A stretch of 64,000 nucleotides of DNA from Actinomycetes bacterium. Its GTDB lineage: Bacteria; Actinomycetota; Actinomycetes; Propionibacteriales; Nocardioidaceae. The notes under the pieces are model-generated. The model saw only the letters and a list, made by a program, of their open reading frames with translations. It was not told the origin of the DNA and did not search any database. The translations under genes and the position numbers were made by a program. Location: NCBI GenBank assembly GCA_023460975.1, contig JAEWOG010000104.1, positions 3,243 through 67,242 on the forward strand, written 5' to 3'. Every line of letters begins with the position of its first letter. Positions within the stretch are counted from its first letter, which is position 1. This document shows, one piece after another, positions 39,734 to 48,048 of this stretch.

Positions 39734-42700
39734 ATGCCGAAGCGCGACGACATCAAGTCCGTGATGGTGATCGGCTCCGGCCCGATCATCATCGGGCAGG
39801 CCTGCGAGTTCGACTACTCGGGAACCCAGGCGTGCCGGGTGCTCAAGGAGGAGGGCCTGCGGGTCGTCCTGGTCAACTCCAACCCGGCCACGATCATGAC
39901 CGACCCCGAGTTCGCCGACGCCACCTACGTCGAGCCGATCACTCCCGAGTACGTCGAGAAGGTCATCGCCAAGGAGCGCCCCGACGCGCTGCTGGCGACG
40001 CTTGGCGGCCAGACGGCGTTGAACTGCGCGATGGACCTGGACCGACTCGGCATCCTCGACAAGTACGGCGTGGAGCTCATCGGTGCCTCGATCGAGGCCA
40101 TCGACCGCGGCGAGAACCGCCAGGAATTCAAGAAGATCGTTGACCAGCTGGGCGGCGAGTCCGCGCGATCGGTGATCTGTCACACCGTTGAGGACCTCCT
40201 CAGCGGCGCCAAGGAGCTGGGCTACCCGATGGTGGTGCGCCCCTCCTTCACGATGGGCGGCACCGGGTCGGGGATGGCCTACAACGAGGCCGACCTGCTC
40301 CGCATCGGCGGCGGCGGCCTCGCCGCGTCGCCGACGAGCGAGGTCCTGCTGGAGGAGTCGATCCTCGGCTGGAAGGAGTACGAGCTGGAGGTGATGCGGG
40401 ACAAGAACGACAACTCCGTCATCGTCTGCTCGATCGAGAACTTCGACCCGATGGGCGTCCACACGGGTGACTCGATCACCGTCGCGCCCGCGATGACGCT
40501 CACCGACCGTGAATACCAGAAGATGCGCGACCTCGCGATCGCCATCATTCGCGCCGTGGGCGTCGACACCGGCGGCTGCAACATCCAGTACGCCGTCAAC
40601 CCCGCTGATGGCCGCCTGATCGTCATCGAGATGAACCCCCGGGTCTCGCGCTCCAGCGCCCTGGCCTCGAAGGCGACGGGGTTCCCGATCGCCAAGATCG
40701 CCGCGAAGGTCGCCATCGGCTACACCCTCGACGAGATCCGCAACGACATCACCGAGGAGACCCCGGCCTCCTTCGAGCCGGCCCTCGACTACGTCGTGGT
40801 CAAGGTGCCCCGGTTCGCGTTCGAGAAGTTCCCGGGCGCCGACCCGACGCTGACCACGCACATGAAGTCGGTGGGTGAGGCCATGGCGATCGGTCGCAAC
40901 TTCACCGAGGCGCTGCAGAAGGCGTTGCGCTCCCTGGAGTCGAAGGACGCCCCGTTCACGTGGGTGAAGGACTTCGACGCCGAGCTCGGCTCCGAGGCCA
41001 CCAAGGCGGCGCTGCTGGAGGAGATCCGCACGCCGCACGACGGTCGCCTCAAGAAGGTCATGGACGCGATCCGCGCCGGTGCCACCGCTGAGGAGATCCA
41101 CGCCTCGACCGCCATCGACCCGTGGTTCGTCGACCAGCTCGCCCTCATCAACGAGATCGCGCTGGAGATCATCGACGCCCCCGAGCTGACCCCCGAGATT
41201 CTCCGTCTGGCCAAGCGCCACGGCTTCTCGGACGTCCAGCTGGGCGCGATGCGCGGCCTGTCCGCCGACGTCGTGCGCGGCGTACGGCACGCGCTGGGCA
41301 TCCGCCCCGTCTACAAGACGGTCGACACGTGCGCGGCCGAGTTCGCGGCCCAGACGCCCTACCACTACTCCTCCTACGACGAGGAGACCGAGGTGCGTCC
41401 CCGCGCCGAGGGCAAGGAAGCCGTGATCATCCTGGGCTCGGGGCCCAACCGCATCGGGCAGGGGATCGAGTTCGACTACTCGTGCGTCCACGCCTCGCTC
41501 GCCCTGGCCGAGGCCGGGTACGAGACGATCATGGTCAACTGCAACCCGGAGACGGTCTCGACCGACTACGACACCTCTGACCGGTTGTACTTCGAGCCGC
41601 TCACCCTGGAGGACGTCCTCGAGATCGTCCACGCGGAGCAGCAGGCGGGCCCCGTGGCGGGCGTCATCTGCCAGCTGGGCGGCCAGACCCCGCTGGGGCT
41701 GGCCCAGGGCCTCGCGGACGCAGGGGTGCCGATCGTGGGCACCTCGCCCGAGGCGATCCACCTCGCGGAGGAGCGGGGCGAGTTCGGTCGCGTGCTCGCC
41801 GACGCCGGTCTGCCCGCGCCCAAGCACGGCACGGCGACCTCGTACGCCGAGGCGCAGCGCATCGCCCACGAGATCGGCTACCCGGTCCTGGTGCGACCCT
41901 CGTACGTCCTGGGCGGACGAGGCATGGAGATCGTCTACGACGACGGCCAGCTCGAGGCATACCTGGAGAAGTACGTCTCCGCAGGTCTGATCAACTCCCG
42001 CGCCCCCGTGTTGGTGGACCGCTTCCTCGACGACGCCGTCGAGATCGATGTCGACGCCCTCTATGACGGCACCGAACTGTTCCTCGGCGGCGTGATGGAG
42101 CACATCGAGGAGGCTGGGATCCACTCCGGCGACTCCTCGTGCGCCCTGCCGCCGATCACGCTCGGGCCGGAGGAGATCGACCGAATCCGCACCTCCACCG
42201 AGGCCATCGCCCGGGGGATCGGCGTACGCGGCCTGCTGAACATCCAGTTCGCCCTGGCCTCCGACGTGCTCTACGTGCTGGAGGCCAACCCGCGCGCCTC
42301 GCGCACGGTGCCCTTCGTCTCGAAGGCGACGGCGACCCCGATGGCCAAGGCCGCGGCCCGAGTGATGCTCGGCGAGACGATCGCGGATCTGCGCGCTTGC
42401 GGCCTGTTGCCCGCCGAGGGCGATGGCGGACATCTGCCCGCTGGCTCCCCGATCGCGGTGAAGGAGGCGGTGCTGCCGTTCAACCGGTTCAAGACCGAAG
42501 ACGGACGCACCGTCGACACCATCTTGGGCCCGGAGATGCGTTCCACGGGTGAGGTCATGGGCTTCGACGCCTTCTTCGGCACTGCGTTCGCCAAGGCGCA
42601 GACGGCTGCGTACGGCGCACTGCCGCTGTCGGGCAAGGTGTTCGTCTCGGTCGCCAACCGCGACAAGCGGCACATGATCTTCCCGGTCCGCCAGCTCGCT

Positions 42701-43069
42701 GACCTGGGGTTCGAGATCCTCGCGACCTCCGGAACGGCCGAGGTGCTGCGCCGCAACGGCGTGGAGGCCAAGGTCGTGCGCAAGGCATCTGATGGCGACG
42801 GCCCCGAGGGCGAGCAGACCATCGTGGGTCTGATCCGCGCCGGCGAGGTCGACCTCGTCATCAACACGCCCAACGGCGCGAGCAGCGCGGGAGCGGCGCG
42901 TGCCGACGGGTACGGCATTCGTACGGCCGCGGTGCTGGCCGACATCCCCTGCATCACGACGATCCAGGGGCTGGGCGCAGCCGTGCAGGGCATGGGTGCG
43001 ATGCGCCGTGGCGAGATCGGGGTCCGCTCCCTGCAGGAGTGGGCGGAGCTGGCTGAGAAGTCGCGGTGA
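39734..43069 (+). CDS. carB: Carbamoyl-phosphate synthase large subunit
   Basis: Makes carbamoyl phosphate from bicarbonate, ammonia and two ATP; 1111 aa, full length. Two homologous ATP-grasp halves are seen: the first begins MVIGSGPIIIGQACEFDYSG, and the second begins near residue 558 with ILGSGPNRIGQGIEFDYSC. Both carry the PSYVLGG or PSFTMGG ATP loop. The C-terminal ~140 residues are the allosteric MGS-like domain (FVSVANRDKRHMIFPVRQLADL) that binds UMP or other effectors. It is coupled to carA (one-base gap) and pyrD (ATGA-type overlap of four bases). Confidence 0.97.
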   Translation: MPKRDDIKSVMVIGSGPIIIGQACEFDYSGTQACRVLKEEGLRVVLVNSNPATIMTDPEFADATYVEPITPEYVEKVIAKERPDALLATLGGQTALNCAMDLDRLGILDKYGVELIGASIEAIDRGENRQEFKKIVDQLGGESARSVICHTVEDLLSGAKELGYPMVVRPSFTMGGTGSGMAYNEADLLRIGGGGLAASPTSEVLLEESILGWKEYELEVMRDKNDNSVIVCSIENFDPMGVHTGDSITVAPAMTLTDREYQKMRDLAIAIIRAVGVDTGGCNIQYAVNPADGRLIVIEMNPRVSRSSALASKATGFPIAKIAAKVAIGYTLDEIRNDITEETPASFEPALDYVVVKVPRFAFEKFPGADPTLTTHMKSVGEAMAIGRNFTEALQKALRSLESKDAPFTWVKDFDAELGSEATKAALLEEIRTPHDGRLKKVMDAIRAGATAEEIHASTAIDPWFVDQLALINEIALEIIDAPELTPEILRLAKRHGFSDVQLGAMRGLSADVVRGVRHALGIRPVYKTVDTCAAEFAAQTPYHYSSYDEETEVRPRAEGKEAVIILGSGPNRIGQGIEFDYSCVHASLALAEAGYETIMVNCNPETVSTDYDTSDRLYFEPLTLEDVLEIVHAEQQAGPVAGVICQLGGQTPLGLAQGLADAGVPIVGTSPEAIHLAEERGEFGRVLADAGLPAPKHGTATSYAEAQRIAHEIGYPVLVRPSYVLGGRGMEIVYDDGQLEAYLEKYVSAGLINSRAPVLVDRFLDDAVEIDVDALYDGTELFLGGVMEHIEEAGIHSGDSSCALPPITLGPEEIDRIRTSTEAIARGIGVRGLLNIQFALASDVLYVLEANPRASRTVPFVSKATATPMAKAAARVMLGETIADLRACGLLPAEGDGGHLPAGSPIAVKEAVLPFNRFKTEDGRTVDTILGPEMRSTGEVMGFDAFFGTAFAKAQTAAYGALPLSGKVFVSVANRDKRHMIFPVRQLADLGFEILATSGTAEVLRRNGVEAKVVRKASDGDGPEGEQTIVGLIRAGEVDLVINTPNGASSAGAARADGYGIRTAAVLADIPCITTIQGLGAAVQGMGAMRRGEIGVRSLQEWAELAEKSR

Positions 43070-44097
43070 GCTCGTCGTACCGGCTGCTCTTCGACCGGGT
43101 GCTCACCCGGGTCGACGCGGAGCGTGCGCACCACGCGGGCTTCGCGGCGATCCGGGCCGCCCGGCCGCTGACGGCGATGATGGTCCGGGTGCCCCGGTGC
43201 CCGGTCACGGTGATGGGGCTGGAGTTCGAGCACCGGTTGGGGTTGGCGGCCGGGTTCGACAAGAACGGCACGGGCATTGACGCGTTGGGAGCCCTGGGGT
43301 TCAGCCACGTCGAGATCGGCACCGTGACGGGCGAACCGCAGCCGGGCAACCCCAAGCCGCGGTTGTTCCGCCTCCCCGAGGACCGGGCCGTGATCAACCG
43401 GATGGGCTTCAACAACGACGGCGCCGAGGTCGTGGCGCGGCGGCTCGCCGCGCGGGGACGTCGCCTCGCCGGTCCCGTCCTGGGCATCAACATCGGCAAG
43501 ACCAAGGTCGTCCCCGACGAGCACGCGATCGCCGACTACGAGAAGTCGACCGGCCTCCTGGCCGCACACGCCGACTATCTGGTGGTGAACGTCAGCTCAC
43601 CCAACACGCCCGGCCTGCGCGACCTGCAGGCCGTGGAGCGGCTGGAGCCGCTGCTGCTGGCCGTACGCCGTCGCGCCGATGAGGTCACCGATCGGCGAGT
43701 GCCGCTGCTGGTGAAGATCGCCCCGGACCTGTCGGACGAGGACGTGGTGGCGGTCGCCGAGCTCGCGCTGAGCGCTGGCCTCGACGGCATCATCGCGACC
43801 AACACGACGATCGGCCGCGACGACCTGAGGACGGATGCGGCCACGGTCGAGGCGATCGGCGCGGGCGGACTGTCCGGGGCGCCGCTCAAGGGGCGCTCGC
43901 TGGAGGTCCTGCGGCTCCTGCGGAGCAAGGTGGGGCCGGACATGGCGTTGATCGGCGTGGGTGGCATCTCGTCGCCCGAGGACGCCGCGGCCCGCGTCGC
44001 GGCAGGAGCGGACCTGGTGCAGGCCTACACCGGCTTCATCTACGAAGGGGCCGGCTTCTGCCGCCGTGTGGCGGCGGGGCTCGCGACGGATGACTGA
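43066..44097 (+). CDS. pyrD: Dihydroorotate dehydrogenase, class 2 (quinone-dependent)
   Basis: FMN enzyme that oxidises dihydroorotate to orotate and passes electrons to quinone at the membrane; 343 aa. The class-2 signs are the N-terminal membrane-association helix (LLFDRVLTRVDAERAHHAGF), LAAGFDKNGTGIDALGALGF, the active serine in NVSSPNTPGLRDLQ, and GVGGISSPEDAAARVAAGADLVQ. The gene overlaps carB by four bases and pyrK by eight. It is complete and should suffice for the step, which makes the next two genes puzzling. Confidence 0.95.
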   Translation: MSSSYRLLFDRVLTRVDAERAHHAGFAAIRAARPLTAMMVRVPRCPVTVMGLEFEHRLGLAAGFDKNGTGIDALGALGFSHVEIGTVTGEPQPGNPKPRLFRLPEDRAVINRMGFNNDGAEVVARRLAARGRRLAGPVLGINIGKTKVVPDEHAIADYEKSTGLLAAHADYLVVNVSSPNTPGLRDLQAVERLEPLLLAVRRRADEVTDRRVPLLVKIAPDLSDEDVVAVAELALSAGLDGIIATNTTIGRDDLRTDAATVEAIGAGGLSGAPLKGRSLEVLRLLRSKVGPDMALIGVGGISSPEDAAARVAAGADLVQAYTGFIYEGAGFCRRVAAGLATDD

Positions 44098-44911
44098 CGC
44101 GGGGGCGCCGAGGCACGTGATCGCTGATGTGATCGCGGTCAAGAAGCTCGGCGCTCACCGGTTGCTCACGTTCACCGCGCCGGGTGTGGCGGAGCGGTTC
44201 CGTCCCGGCATGTTCGTCCAGATCCGCGTGGGGGAGCGTACGACCGGGCGCGCCTTCTGGGTCCACCGCGTACGCCAGACGAGTGCGCTGGGACCCACGC
44301 TGGAGATTCTCGTCGAACCGACCGGGTGGGGGAGCCGGTGGCTGTGCGACCTGCCGGTCGGCGCCCACGTGAGCCTGACCGGGCCGCTGGGCCGTCCCTT
44401 CGCCCTGCCCAAGGAGCCCGTGGCGTGCCTGCTGGTGGGGCACGGCTACGCGGCGGGGGCGCTGTTCTCCCTCGCAGAACGGCTGCGCGAACGCGGGTGT
44501 GGGGTCAACCTGATGCTCGCGGCCCAGGACGAGGCGCACCTCGTCTCCGCGCACGAGGCCAGGCGCTGGGCCCGCTCGGTCACCGTGGTGACGGCGGACG
44601 GTTCGGTGGGTCTGGTCGGACAGATCGCGGATCACCTCAGTCAGGCGATATCGCGGACTTCGGCGGACGTGGTCTATGCGGCGGGGCCTGCCGACGTGCT
44701 GCGCACGGTGGCCCACGGAGCCCAGTCGTACGGGGCGTGGAGCCAGTTGGCACTGGAGATCCCCACGCCCTGCGGCACGGGGCTGTGCCACGGCTGCCCC
44801 CTGCCGGTCGTGGGCGAGGACGGCGTGGCGCGTGTCATGCGCGCGTGCACCGAGGGACCTGTCGTCCGTGGCGACCGAGTCCGGTTCGAGCACCTGGCGG
44901 GCCTGGGATGA
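44090..44911 (+). CDS. pyrK: Dihydroorotate dehydrogenase electron-transfer subunit (PyrK-like)
   Basis: 273 aa FAD/[2Fe-2S] reductase subunit that normally passes electrons from class-1B PyrD to NAD. FAD domain: FRPGMFVQIRVGERTTGRAFWVHRV. NAD-type domain: CLLVGHGYAAGALFSLAERL. The C-terminal cluster ligands CGTGLCHGCPLPVV with a later MRACTEGPVV give the expected C-x4-C-x2-C...C. ATG 44090 overlaps pyrD by eight bases and the next gene by four. PyrK is normally redundant with a class-2 PyrD, so its partner here is unclear. Confidence 0.88.
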   Translation: MTDAGAPRHVIADVIAVKKLGAHRLLTFTAPGVAERFRPGMFVQIRVGERTTGRAFWVHRVRQTSALGPTLEILVEPTGWGSRWLCDLPVGAHVSLTGPLGRPFALPKEPVACLLVGHGYAAGALFSLAERLRERGCGVNLMLAAQDEAHLVSAHEARRWARSVTVVTADGSVGLVGQIADHLSQAISRTSADVVYAAGPADVLRTVAHGAQSYGAWSQLALEIPTPCGTGLCHGCPLPVVGEDGVARVMRACTEGPVVRGDRVRFEHLAGLG

Positions 44912-45786
44912 GTGTCGCGATGCCTGGCCCGGTCATGGTGGCTGCCGGATGCGGGGGAGCGGGCGCGGATCTCGCGCGCTTCGTGGATGTGGCGGGGCTC
45001 GACATCGTGACCCGCACCGTCACCCTCGACCCGGTCCGTGCCGGCTCGTCTGGCCGCGTCGTGGAGAGCTCAGGCGGGGTGCTGGTCACCGATGGTGCGG
45101 ACAACCCGGGTCTCTCGGCGTTCCTGAGTGCCGAGTTGCCGGCGTTGGTACGCGCCGGTGCGCGCCCGTACGTGTCGATCGCGGGTGCCACGCCCGGCGA
45201 ACTCGTCGACGTGGTGCGGCGCCTGGCCGTCACCCCGGGACTGAGCGGGATCGAGGTCAACCTCGCCGAGTCCGCGCCGGCGGAGCAGGGGTTGTATGCG
45301 CCACGAGAGCTCTACCAGTTCGGGGCACTCGTCACGTCGCTGCGGCGGGAGTTCACCGCGGACCTCCCGGTCCTGGTGAAGGTCCGCGGTGGGTCGGAAC
45401 GCGCCGCTGACCTCGCCCGCACCGCACACGAGGCGGGCGCGAACGGCGTGGTGCTGTGTACGGCACAGCCAGCCGCGCTGCCCGACGGCACCGGGGCCCG
45501 GCTGTGCGGTCCGGCTCTGGCCCCGGTGACGGCGCGCGCGCTGCGTGAGGTCGCCGCAGCGTGCGCAGACGTCCCGCTGATCGCGAGCGGGGGCGTCCAT
45601 GACGTCCCGAGCGCACGTGCGTGCCTGGCGGCCGGGGCCATCGCCGTCCAAGTCGGGTCCGCCCTGTTCACAGACCCCACACTCGTCGACTCCCTCCGCG
45701 CCGACCTGACGGCCCCGCACGCTCAGCACGACCCGACGCCCCACGACCCGACACCCCACGACCCGACACGAGGAGTCCACCCATGA
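44908..45786 (+). CDS. Class-1B dihydroorotate dehydrogenase-like protein, degenerate active site
   Basis: 292 aa TIM barrel following pyrK, as pyrDB would. The barrel is recognisable (PVLVKVRGGSERAADLARTA, then GVVLCT, then PLIASGGVHDVPSARACLAAGAIAVQVGSALFTDP). However, the class-1B motif N-L-S-C-P-N, with the catalytic cysteine, reads EVNLAESAPAEQGL here, so no cysteine or serine base is in place. The usual lysine/asparagine FMN contacts are also uncertain. The C-terminus carries an HDPTP repeat encoded by a 15-nt tandem repeat. ATG 44908 overlaps pyrK by four bases. It may be inactive, structural, or changed in substrate. Confidence 0.75.
   Translation: MSVAMPGPVMVAAGCGGAGADLARFVDVAGLDIVTRTVTLDPVRAGSSGRVVESSGGVLVTDGADNPGLSAFLSAELPALVRAGARPYVSIAGATPGELVDVVRRLAVTPGLSGIEVNLAESAPAEQGLYAPRELYQFGALVTSLRREFTADLPVLVKVRGGSERAADLARTAHEAGANGVVLCTAQPAALPDGTGARLCGPALAPVTARALREVAAACADVPLIASGGVHDVPSARACLAAGAIAVQVGSALFTDPTLVDSLRADLTAPHAQHDPTPHDPTPHDPTRGVHP
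45726..45770 (+). repeat. 15-nt tandem repeat inside coding sequence
   Basis: Three copies of CCACGACCCGACACC (with small changes) encode HDPTP repeats at the C-terminus of the PyrDB-like protein, right before pyrF. It is a slippage-prone, in-frame repeat. Confidence 0.75.
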
Positions 45787-46613
45787 CAACGTTCGGAGCA
45801 CGACTCGACGCCGCGGTGGCCCAGCGCGGGCGCCTGTGCGTCGGCATTGACCCCCACGCGGCCCTGCTGGCGCAGTGGGGGCTCGGCGACGACATCGCGG
45901 GACTCGAACGCTTTGCGATGACCGCGGTGGAAGCCCTCGCCCCCGTCGCGAGCGTCCTCAAGCCCCAGAGCGCGTTCTTCGAACGTCATGGCTCCCGGGG
46001 CATCGCGGTGCTCGAGCGCGTGGTTGCCCACGCTCGCGAGGCCGGCGCCCTGGTGCTGCTCGACGTCAAGCGGGGCGACATCGACTCCACCAGCCAGGCG
46101 TACGCCGATGCCTACCTTGATCCAGCCTCGCCGCTGGCCTGCGACGCCATCACGGCTTCCCCGTTCCTGGGTTTCGGCTCCCTCGACCCGATGATCGCCA
46201 CCGCCCGCAGCCACGACGCGGGGGTGTTCGTGCTGGCGCTCACCTCGAACCCGCAGGGCCCAGAGGTCCAGCACGCCAGGGTGGGCGAGCGTACGGTCGC
46301 GGGCGTCGTTCTCGACCACCTGCGCACTCTCAACGCCGAGGAGGGTGGCGCGGGCTTCGGGTCGTACGGCGCGGTGGTGGGGGCCACGATCGCCCCGACC
46401 ACCGAGGACCTCGACTTCGGCGGGCCCATCCTGGCCCCCGGCTTCGGTGCCCAGGGGGGCACCGTGGCCGACATGCAGCGGGTGTTCGGGAGTGCCTCGC
46501 GATGGGTGCTTCCGAGCGCGAGCCGCTCCGTCCTGGGCGCCGGCCCCGATCCCGTACGGCTGCGCGACGCGGCCCTGCGGGACAACGACGCCGTCGCCGT
46601 CCTGGGTCAGTGA
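45783..46613 (+). CDS. pyrF: Orotidine-5'-phosphate decarboxylase
   Basis: Last step to UMP; 276 aa, group-2 (long, actinobacterial) type. The catalytic array LLDVKRGDIDSTSQAYADAY is intact, with CVGIDPHAALLAQWG at the N-terminus and LAPGFGAQGG then SASRSVLGAG for phosphate binding. ATG 45783 overlaps the preceding stop (ATGA) and follows AGGAG by seven bases. It ends the pyr operon; mihF has its own promoter. Together with pyrRBC and carAB the window encodes the complete UMP pathway except pyrE, which is not seen. Confidence 0.95.
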   Translation: MTTFGARLDAAVAQRGRLCVGIDPHAALLAQWGLGDDIAGLERFAMTAVEALAPVASVLKPQSAFFERHGSRGIAVLERVVAHAREAGALVLLDVKRGDIDSTSQAYADAYLDPASPLACDAITASPFLGFGSLDPMIATARSHDAGVFVLALTSNPQGPEVQHARVGERTVAGVVLDHLRTLNAEEGGAGFGSYGAVVGATIAPTTEDLDFGGPILAPGFGAQGGTVADMQRVFGSASRWVLPSASRSVLGAGPDPVRLRDAALRDNDAVAVLGQ

Positions 46614-46644
46614 CGCCACGCCGCCTCTCGCGTGGTGCCCCGCG

Positions 46645-46674
46645 TTGCCGCAGGTGAGGCGGTCTGACTAGATT
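46645..46674 (+). promoter_or_regulatory. Sigma70-type promoter of mihF
   Basis: TTGCCG at 46645-46650 and TAGATT at 46669-46674 with an 18-base spacer. mihF starts ~58 bases downstream, so this transcript has a leader. Confidence 0.55.
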
Positions 46675-46732
46675 GAGCGAGAGCCCTGCCGCACAGGCCG
46701 GCCTCTCACCCCGACAGACAAGGAATGCGTTC

Positions 46733-47056
46733 GTGGCCCTGCCCCCTCTCACCCCGGAGCAACGTCAGGCTGCCCTCGACAAGGCTGCCGCGAGCAGGCG
46801 CGAGCGGGCCGAGATCAAGAACCGGCTCAAGAACTCGGGTGCCTCGATCATGGACGTGCTGCGCGAGGGGCAGACCAACGAGGTCATCGGCAAGATGCGC
46901 GTCGTTGACCTGCTGCAGTCGATGCCGGGTCTGGGCAAGGTGCGGGCCCGTCAGGTGATGGAGCGGCTCCAGATCGCCGAGAGCCGCCGCGTGCGTGGCC
47001 TGGGGGTCAAGCAGGTGGCCGCGCTGGAGCGCGAGTTCGCCCCGACGGACTCCTGA
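46733..47056 (+). CDS. mihF: Actinobacterial integration host factor
   Basis: A 107-aa nucleoid-associated protein, the mycobacterial/Streptomyces IHF type (not related to enteric IHF). The sequence MALPPLTPEQRQAALDKAAASR, then ERAEIKNRLKNSGASIMDVL and the helix-two-turn-helix MPGLGKVRARQVMERLQIAESRRVRGLG are typical. It binds and bends DNA, aiding chromosome compaction and phage integration. GTG 46733 follows AAGGA by eight bases. It is conserved between pyrF and gmk. Three bases separate it from gmk, so they are co-transcribed. Confidence 0.93.
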   Translation: MALPPLTPEQRQAALDKAAASRRERAEIKNRLKNSGASIMDVLREGQTNEVIGKMRVVDLLQSMPGLGKVRARQVMERLQIAESRRVRGLGVKQVAALEREFAPTDS

Positions 47057-47058
47057 CC

Positions 47059-47640
47059 GTGGGCTCGACGCAGCCGTCGCGACTCGTCGTCCTCGCGGGT
47101 CCGACCGCGGTCGGCAAGGGCACGGTGGCCGCCCGCGTGCGGGAAGTGCACCCGGAGGTCTGGATCTCCGTGTCCGCGACCACGCGCGCGCCGCGGCCAG
47201 GAGAGATCGACGGGGTGCACTACCACTTCGTCTCCGATGCCGAGTTCGACCGCATGGTCGCCGAGGACGACCTGCTCGAGTGGGCCGTCGTGCACAAGGC
47301 TGCGAGGTACGGCACGCCCCGCGCCGCAGTGGAGCGAGCCCTGGCCGAGGGCCGGCCGGCGATGCTGGAGATCGATCTGCAGGGCGCACGGCAGGTGCGT
47401 ACGACGATGCCGGAGGCGCTCTTCGTGTTCCTCAAGCCGCCGTCGTGGGACGAGCTGGTCCGCCGGCTCGTCGGTCGCGGCACCGAGGACGAGGCCGAGC
47501 GGGAGCGTCGTTTGGAGACTGCGCGCGGCGAACTGGCTGCGGAGAGCGAGTTCGACGTGACGATCGTCAACACGGAAGTTCACGATGCTGCGGAGCAGTT
47601 GGTAACCTTGATGGCGACGTCTGCTCCGCGTGAGGGCTGA
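47059..47640 (+). CDS. gmk: Guanylate kinase
   Basis: Phosphorylates GMP to GDP; 193 aa. The P-loop is GPTAVGKGTVAARV, followed by the GMP-binding SVSATTRAPRPGEIDGVHYHFVS and YGTPRAAVE, the lid, and ARGELAAESEFDVTIVNTEV at the end. The canonical P-loop threonine/serine is replaced by KGT, which is common in this enzyme. GTG 47059 is two bases after the mihF stop. It is upstream of rpoZ, as in gmk-rpoZ of most bacteria. Confidence 0.95.
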   Translation: MGSTQPSRLVVLAGPTAVGKGTVAARVREVHPEVWISVSATTRAPRPGEIDGVHYHFVSDAEFDRMVAEDDLLEWAVVHKAARYGTPRAAVERALAEGRPAMLEIDLQGARQVRTTMPEALFVFLKPPSWDELVRRLVGRGTEDEAERERRLETARGELAAESEFDVTIVNTEVHDAAEQLVTLMATSAPREG

Positions 47641-47717
47641 GCCTGAGTTTGGGCTGCCCGCCACGAGGGTGCCGTGCGTTCTATTCCGACTCCGAGAACC
47701 TGTGAGGCGTTCAGACT

Positions 47718-48035
47718 GTGGCTTCTCCCACGATTGCTGCCGAGGGCGTGACCAACCCTCCGATCGACGACCTGCTGTCCAAGACTGACAGCAAGTACCG
47801 TCTGGTCCTCTACGGCGCCAAGCGCGCCCGCCAGATCAACGCCTACTACTCCCAGCTCGGCGAGGGCCTGCTGGAGTACGTCGGCCCGCTCGTCGACACC
47901 CACGTGCAGGAGAAGCCCCTCTCCATCGCGCTGCGTGAGATCGGCGAGGACCTGCTCACCTATGAGGAGGTCGACCCGGCCGAGCTCGCCGCCGAGGCGG
48001 CTGCTGAGGCCGACGCCACCGACGCCGCCGAGTGA
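47718..48035 (+). CDS. rpoZ: RNA polymerase omega subunit
   Basis: Small RNA polymerase subunit that helps beta' folding; 105 aa. Conserved parts are PPIDDLLSKTDSKYRLVLYGAKRARQINAYYSQLGEG and KPLSIALREIGEDLLTYE. The C-terminus is an Ala/Glu-rich acidic tail. GTG 47718 gives the normal actinobacterial start MASPTIAAEG. A 77-base gap from gmk could hold an extra promoter, but none is clear. coaBC follows after 13 bases. Confidence 0.94.
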   Translation: MASPTIAAEGVTNPPIDDLLSKTDSKYRLVLYGAKRARQINAYYSQLGEGLLEYVGPLVDTHVQEKPLSIALREIGEDLLTYEEVDPAELAAEAAAEADATDAAE

Positions 48036-48048
48036 TTCGGCGGGTCCG

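Noticed and set aside
39560..42673. 1037-codon open frame antiparallel to carB
   Set aside because: High GC content opens long antisense frames; the sequence is low in hydrophobic order, matches no family, and lies opposite a certain gene.
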